Below are positions 5,826 through 8,773 of a DNA stretch of 8,773 nucleotides, piece after piece (positions within the stretch are counted from its first letter, which is position 1; every line of letters starts with the position of its first letter). The DNA comes from JANFXS01 sp022791155 (GTDB lineage: Bacteria; Bacillota; Clostridia; Lachnospirales; Anaerotignaceae), in NCBI GenBank assembly GCA_949743895.1, contig CATJUX010000087.1:1-8773 (forward strand). The letters are read 5' to 3'. Below the pieces are notes generated by a model. It was not told the origin of the DNA. It saw nothing but the letters and a program-made list of their open reading frames with translations, and did no database searches. The position numbers and the translations under genes were made by a program.

Positions 5826-6587
5826 GTGGGATATTACGAAGAAGAAAGGCGCATAAGCTATTATGAGGCTGATTTTGATTTGAAGCTTAAGCCGGCAAGC
5901 ATGACAACGCTGTTTCAGGATTTAGCCATATTTCACAGTGACAGTTTGGGATATACAATAAAGTCGCTTTTGGATCAAAACAGAGGCTGGATAATAACAA
6001 ATTGGCACATTGACATATTGCGTTATCCTTTGTGTGGCGAAACAGTTTGGTTCAGAACATGGGCTTCTTCCACGAGGCACATGCTTGCAGAAAGAAGCTA
6101 TAGCGTTGTGGACAAAACAGGAAATGAAATTGCAAAGGCGAATTCACGCTGGGTGTTCATGGATCTGGAAAAACGCCGCCCCGCATCAGTTTCGGAAGAA
6201 ATGCGCGAAAGATATGAAAGCGGTTTGGAACCAGCAATTGAAAATGAAAAATACCGTGTGCCACATGCTGATGAGGAAAATTTGATTGATGAAAAAGAAA
6301 TTGTTGTCAGAAGAAGTGAAACCGACACAAATGGGCACACAAACAATGTGCAGTATATCTCATGGGCAATGGACTGTGTTCCAGACAGCATATATTGCGT
6401 GTGCCAGCCCGTTGACATAAAGGTTGCATACAGACGCGAAAGCTACCGCGGCGACAGAGTTAGAGCAAAAACATATAAAAAAGAAACAGAAAGCGGCTTG
6501 GAGATTATAACTGTTTTTTCGGCTTTTGAAGATGACAGGCTTGTCTATTGCGAAACAGCGGCCTTATGGAAGGCGAAAGAGATATAA
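5826..6587 (+). CDS. Acyl-ACP thioesterase (FatA/FatB-like double hotdog)
   Basis: Predicted 253-residue cytoplasmic enzyme, within the usual size of bacterial acyl-ACP thioesterases, that hydrolyses acyl-ACP to free fatty acid and ACP. The N-terminal hotdog (about 1-130) carries the family pattern RRISYYEADFDLKLKPASM, then LFQDLAIFHSDSLG, then a WIITNWHIDILRYP strand and SRWVFMDLEKRRP. The C-terminal hotdog (about 150-253) has SETDTNGHTNNVQYISW, in which Asp167, Asn169 and His171 match the catalytic D-x-N-x-H of plant FatB, and ends in ETAALW. The plant Cys after the catalytic Glu is not evident, which I understand is common in bacterial members. In Clostridia such enzymes may adjust acyl chain pools or recycle acyl groups; chain-length preference cannot be read from the sequence. 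It probably shares the cls transcript. Its last 83 nt overlap the 3' end of the - strand gene at 6505-7149, and I see no terminator after it. Confidence 0.92.
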   Translation: MGYYEEERRISYYEADFDLKLKPASMTTLFQDLAIFHSDSLGYTIKSLLDQNRGWIITNWHIDILRYPLCGETVWFRTWASSTRHMLAERSYSVVDKTGNEIAKANSRWVFMDLEKRRPASVSEEMRERYESGLEPAIENEKYRVPHADEENLIDEKEIVVRRSETDTNGHTNNVQYISWAMDCVPDSIYCVCQPVDIKVAYRRESYRGDRVRAKTYKKETESGLEIITVFSAFEDDRLVYCETAALWKAKEI

Positions 6588-7149
6588 GTGCTTGTGAGGG
6601 CGCATAGAAAACCCATATCAGAAAGAAAGCCATGTTGTTTCCTGCTGTGTTGTAAATTGCCACGCATATGTCGCAAAGTGCAAAAAAGACAAGGCCCGCA
6701 CAAAATGATGGGCGGGTTTTCATTTGGTTTCTAAATGCTGTGTATATGTCCAAGGCAAAACATGTGGCATAAAAAAACATAACATGGTGAATTTGTGACT
6801 TGTTCAGAATGATGATGAAAGGCAGTGCGAAAAAAGGAAAAAGCACGGCCTTGTTTTTTTGTCCGCAATTATAGACGGTGTATATTATATGAACAAATGA
6901 GAAAGCGAAAACACCGATGTTAATGTTGTCCGTGAAAAGCAGGTTGTAGTCACAGATCAATGTGAGGGCCATTCCGCAAATTATATACTTTTCACCCTCT
7001 GTAACCGCCGCTGCGAAAGCGGCGATCATGAAGGCATATTTTACATAATTTGACAGACTGTAAAGTTTGTTAACGTCTAATAATATAAAAGAGATGTATA
7101 TAAAAAGCATGACAGATACAACAAAAATGGTGCGTTGTTTTGTTTTCAT
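6505..7149 (-). CDS. YhhN/TMEM86-family membrane protein, lysoplasmalogenase-like
   Basis: Predicted 214-residue integral membrane protein with about eight hydrophobic helices (roughly 8-25, 34-50, 54-73, 78-93, 100-115, 120-137, 148-166, 173-191), the usual YhhN topology and size. Family-like positions are Asp67 in LTLICDYNLLF, His87 in FSFVHIIYTVY, Asp160 in FFALCDICVAIY, and the closing VFYAPSQALISLS. Characterised members hydrolyse the vinyl-ether bond of lysoplasmalogens, releasing a fatty aldehyde; the assignment here is by weak motif similarity. ATG 7149 lies 4 nt after the malQ stop and has only a weak site (GGTGA), so translational coupling with malQ is likely. Upstream in-frame starts would run into malQ and add residues unlike the family. 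The last 26 or so residues, after the family's normal end, form a polar basic tail (PLFRNRQACHLQKPKKQL) encoded opposite the thioesterase gene, possibly a read-through extension. Confidence 0.75.
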   Translation of the reverse strand: MKTKQRTIFVVSVMLFIYISFILLDVNKLYSLSNYVKYAFMIAAFAAAVTEGEKYIICGMALTLICDYNLLFTDNINIGVFAFSFVHIIYTVYNCGQKNKAVLFPFFALPFIIILNKSQIHHVMFFYATCFALDIYTAFRNQMKTRPSFCAGLVFFALCDICVAIYNTAGNNMAFFLIWVFYAPSQALISLSPSIRPLFRNRQACHLQKPKKQL

Positions 7150-7153
7150 TAAA

Positions 7154-8725
7154 TCACCGGCCAAATATTTTTGTGAGATATTTGAGTGTTTCAGCATAGC
7201 TTTCAAGAAGATCGTCATCGGAATATCTGAAACTCCAGTTTCCCTCGTTTGTGCCTGGCGTGTTCATGCGTGCTTCTGAAGGAAGGCACAATATGTCCTG
7301 AAGAGGATATATGGCTATGTCAGCGCACGAGGCTATGGCAAGACGTATTAAATCCCACGAGGGCGAGCGGCCGTCGGTGTTCATATATCGGCGGAAATAA
7401 TCGCGGGTTTCATCATTTGAAGCGCCATACCAGCCGAAAGACGTGTCGTTGTCATGAGTGCCTGTGTATACAACGCAGTTTTTTTCGAAGTTGTGAGGGA
7501 GATATGCATTTTTTGGGTCGCCGTCAAAAGCAAACTGCAATATTTTCATGCCAGGGAAGCCGAGGCTTTCTCTGAGCTTTGTAACTTTTGAAGTAATTAT
7601 GCCCAAATCTTCAGCAATTATAGGCAAATGTCCGGTTTCCTTTTTTATGGCATCAAAAAGTTTTTTGCCCGGGCCTTTAAGCCATTTGCCCTTTGTTGCG
7701 TCAACACTTCCAAAAGGAATTGCATAGTTGCTTTCAAAACCTCTGAAATGATCTATTCTCAGATAGTCGCAAGTTTTAAGAAGTGTTTTCACGCGGCCAA
7801 CCCACCATTTATATTCTGTTTTTTCATGTTCCTTCCAGTCATAAAGAGGGTTTCCCCAAAGCTGGCCTGTTGGGCTGAAATAGTCTGGCGGAACACCAGC
7901 CACAACCGTTGGAAATCCTTCAGAATCAAGCTGGAAAAGCTCCTGAAAGGCCCAGACGTCAGCGCTGTCATAGGCAATGAATATGGGAATGTCGCCAATG
8001 ATTTCTATTCCTTTTGAGTTTGCATAGCTTTTGAGCTTTGTCCATTGAAGTGAGAATATGTATTGAAGGAATTTGAAATAGAGTATGTTTTCGCTTAAAA
8101 GCTTTTGATATTCTTTAATCATTTTTGGATCGCGTTTGATGAGCCCTTTGGGCCATGTGTACCACACGCCGCCATAATAATAGTCTTTTTGAACGTTTGG
8201 AGAGAGAAATTTTTTTGTTTTTTCAGAAAATTCCAAAAATTCAGCGCTTTCATATTCATATTGGCGGAGGTCTATGAAATGTTCTTTTAATGCTGAAAAA
8301 AGTGCATAGTCGTCAAGCCAAAAGCTGTTTTCTGAACAGAAGGATTTGAATTTTCTGTTTTTTGTGTCAAAATTTTTGAATGCCTTTTTTAGAAGTTTTG
8401 TTTTATAGTTGATTGCCGGGCCATAGTCAACTTTTTTGCTGTTGAAATCTGGTTTGTCTTCTGTGTCGGCAGGTTCCAAAAGGCCGTCATCCAAAAGGCA
8501 GTCCAAGCTTATGAGATAAAAATTTCCAGCAAATGCGGAAAAGCTTTGATATGGCGAATCACCGAAGCTTGTTGGGCCCAAAGGAAGTGTCTGCCACAAT
8601 TTTTGGCCGCCTTTTTCGAGAAAATCAATAAATTTGCAGGCTGATGTTCCCAAATCTCCAATTCCATATTTTGAGGGGAATGAAGTTGGATGAAGAAGAA
8701 CACCGCATTTTCTTGTCTCTTGCAT
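7154..8725 (-). CDS. malQ: 4-alpha-glucanotransferase (amylomaltase), glycoside hydrolase family 77
   Basis: Predicted 523-residue cytoplasmic enzyme of the short bacterial type (about 500 residues, as in Thermus) that transfers alpha-1,4-glucan segments between maltodextrins in glycogen or starch use. The N-terminus reads RKCGVLLHPTSFPSKYGIGD, followed by the characteristic WQTLPLGPTSFGDSPYQS. Catalytic residues are intact: nucleophile Asp325 in LRIDHFRGFE, acid/base Glu372 in IIAEDLGII, and Asp425 in GTHDNDT. Their spacing (47 and 53 residues) is close to that of Thermus amylomaltase. A further typical segment is the C-terminal PLQDILCLPSEARMNTPG followed by NWSFR. ATG 8725 has AAGGAG (8738-8733) 7 nt upstream. 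It is the first gene on this strand within the window and runs into the YhhN-family gene with a 4-nt gap, so the two are probably co-transcribed. I find no catabolite-response or MalR-type operator in the 48 nt of upstream sequence available. Confidence 0.97.
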   Translation of the reverse strand: MQETRKCGVLLHPTSFPSKYGIGDLGTSACKFIDFLEKGGQKLWQTLPLGPTSFGDSPYQSFSAFAGNFYLISLDCLLDDGLLEPADTEDKPDFNSKKVDYGPAINYKTKLLKKAFKNFDTKNRKFKSFCSENSFWLDDYALFSALKEHFIDLRQYEYESAEFLEFSEKTKKFLSPNVQKDYYYGGVWYTWPKGLIKRDPKMIKEYQKLLSENILYFKFLQYIFSLQWTKLKSYANSKGIEIIGDIPIFIAYDSADVWAFQELFQLDSEGFPTVVAGVPPDYFSPTGQLWGNPLYDWKEHEKTEYKWWVGRVKTLLKTCDYLRIDHFRGFESNYAIPFGSVDATKGKWLKGPGKKLFDAIKKETGHLPIIAEDLGIITSKVTKLRESLGFPGMKILQFAFDGDPKNAYLPHNFEKNCVVYTGTHDNDTSFGWYGASNDETRDYFRRYMNTDGRSPSWDLIRLAIASCADIAIYPLQDILCLPSEARMNTPGTNEGNWSFRYSDDDLLESYAETLKYLTKIFGR

Positions 8726-8767
8726 AAAATGTCTCCTTTTAATAAAAATTCATTTTGTGGAAAAGTA

Positions 8768-8773
8768 ATTATA
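8768..8773 (-). promoter_or_regulatory. Possible -10 element of malQ at the window edge
   Basis: The last six bases read TATAAT on the - strand, a perfect -10 hexamer. Transcription would start near 8761, giving a leader of about 36 nt that contains the AAGGAG site. The -35 would lie outside the window, so the call rests on one hexamer in AT-rich DNA. Confidence 0.3.

Noticed and set aside
7249..8290. Several + strand open frames opposite malQ
   Set aside because: They are shadows of the strongly supported malQ reading frame, with no ribosome binding sites or family signatures.

Overview
The window looks like chromosomal DNA from a low-GC, motile, endospore-forming member of the Clostridia. 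The basis is a typical Firmicutes flagellin C-terminus, a near-canonical SpoVT, strong AGGAGG-type ribosome binding sites, AT-rich spacers, and a lipid and starch gene set common in gut or anaerobic Clostridia. I cannot name the species. No tRNA, rRNA, insertion sequence, phage gene or CRISPR array is visible, and nothing points to recent horizontal transfer.

Layout, left to right. 1-201 (+) is the 3' end of a flagellin gene, followed by a long 3' UTR that ends in a strong terminator (377-402). 715-1260 (+) is spoVT, the forespore transcription regulator, with its own terminator at 1351-1380. 1476-2006 (-) encodes an unrecognised two-helix membrane protein with a clear SigA-type promoter. 2375-3571 (+) encodes a PLP enzyme of the trans-sulfuration family, closest by eye to methionine gamma-lyase. 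It starts at TTG and sits behind a leader with repeated AATTGCA-type elements and a G-rich tract. 3685-4146 (-) encodes an unrecognised single-pass membrane protein and shares a bidirectional terminator with the PLP enzyme gene.

From 4341 the genes form a lipid-related group. Cardiolipin synthase (cls) and an acyl-ACP thioesterase are on the + strand, probably in one operon. Converging on them from the right is a - strand pair: malQ (4-alpha-glucanotransferase, 7154-8725), then a YhhN/TMEM86-family lysoplasmalogenase-like membrane protein (6505-7149). The two operons overlap tail to tail by 83 nt.

Functionally, Cls condenses phosphatidylglycerol to cardiolipin, the thioesterase releases fatty acids from acyl carrier protein, and the YhhN-family protein may act on lyso-ether lipids, since many anaerobic Clostridia make plasmalogens. 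A shared membrane-lipid role is an inference from adjacency. MalQ handles alpha-glucans and is metabolically separate.

I see no clear evidence of a new multi-gene system. The points most worth a second look are the leader of the PLP enzyme gene, that enzyme's mixed active-site signature, the two unrecognised membrane proteins, and the overlapping convergent lipid genes.
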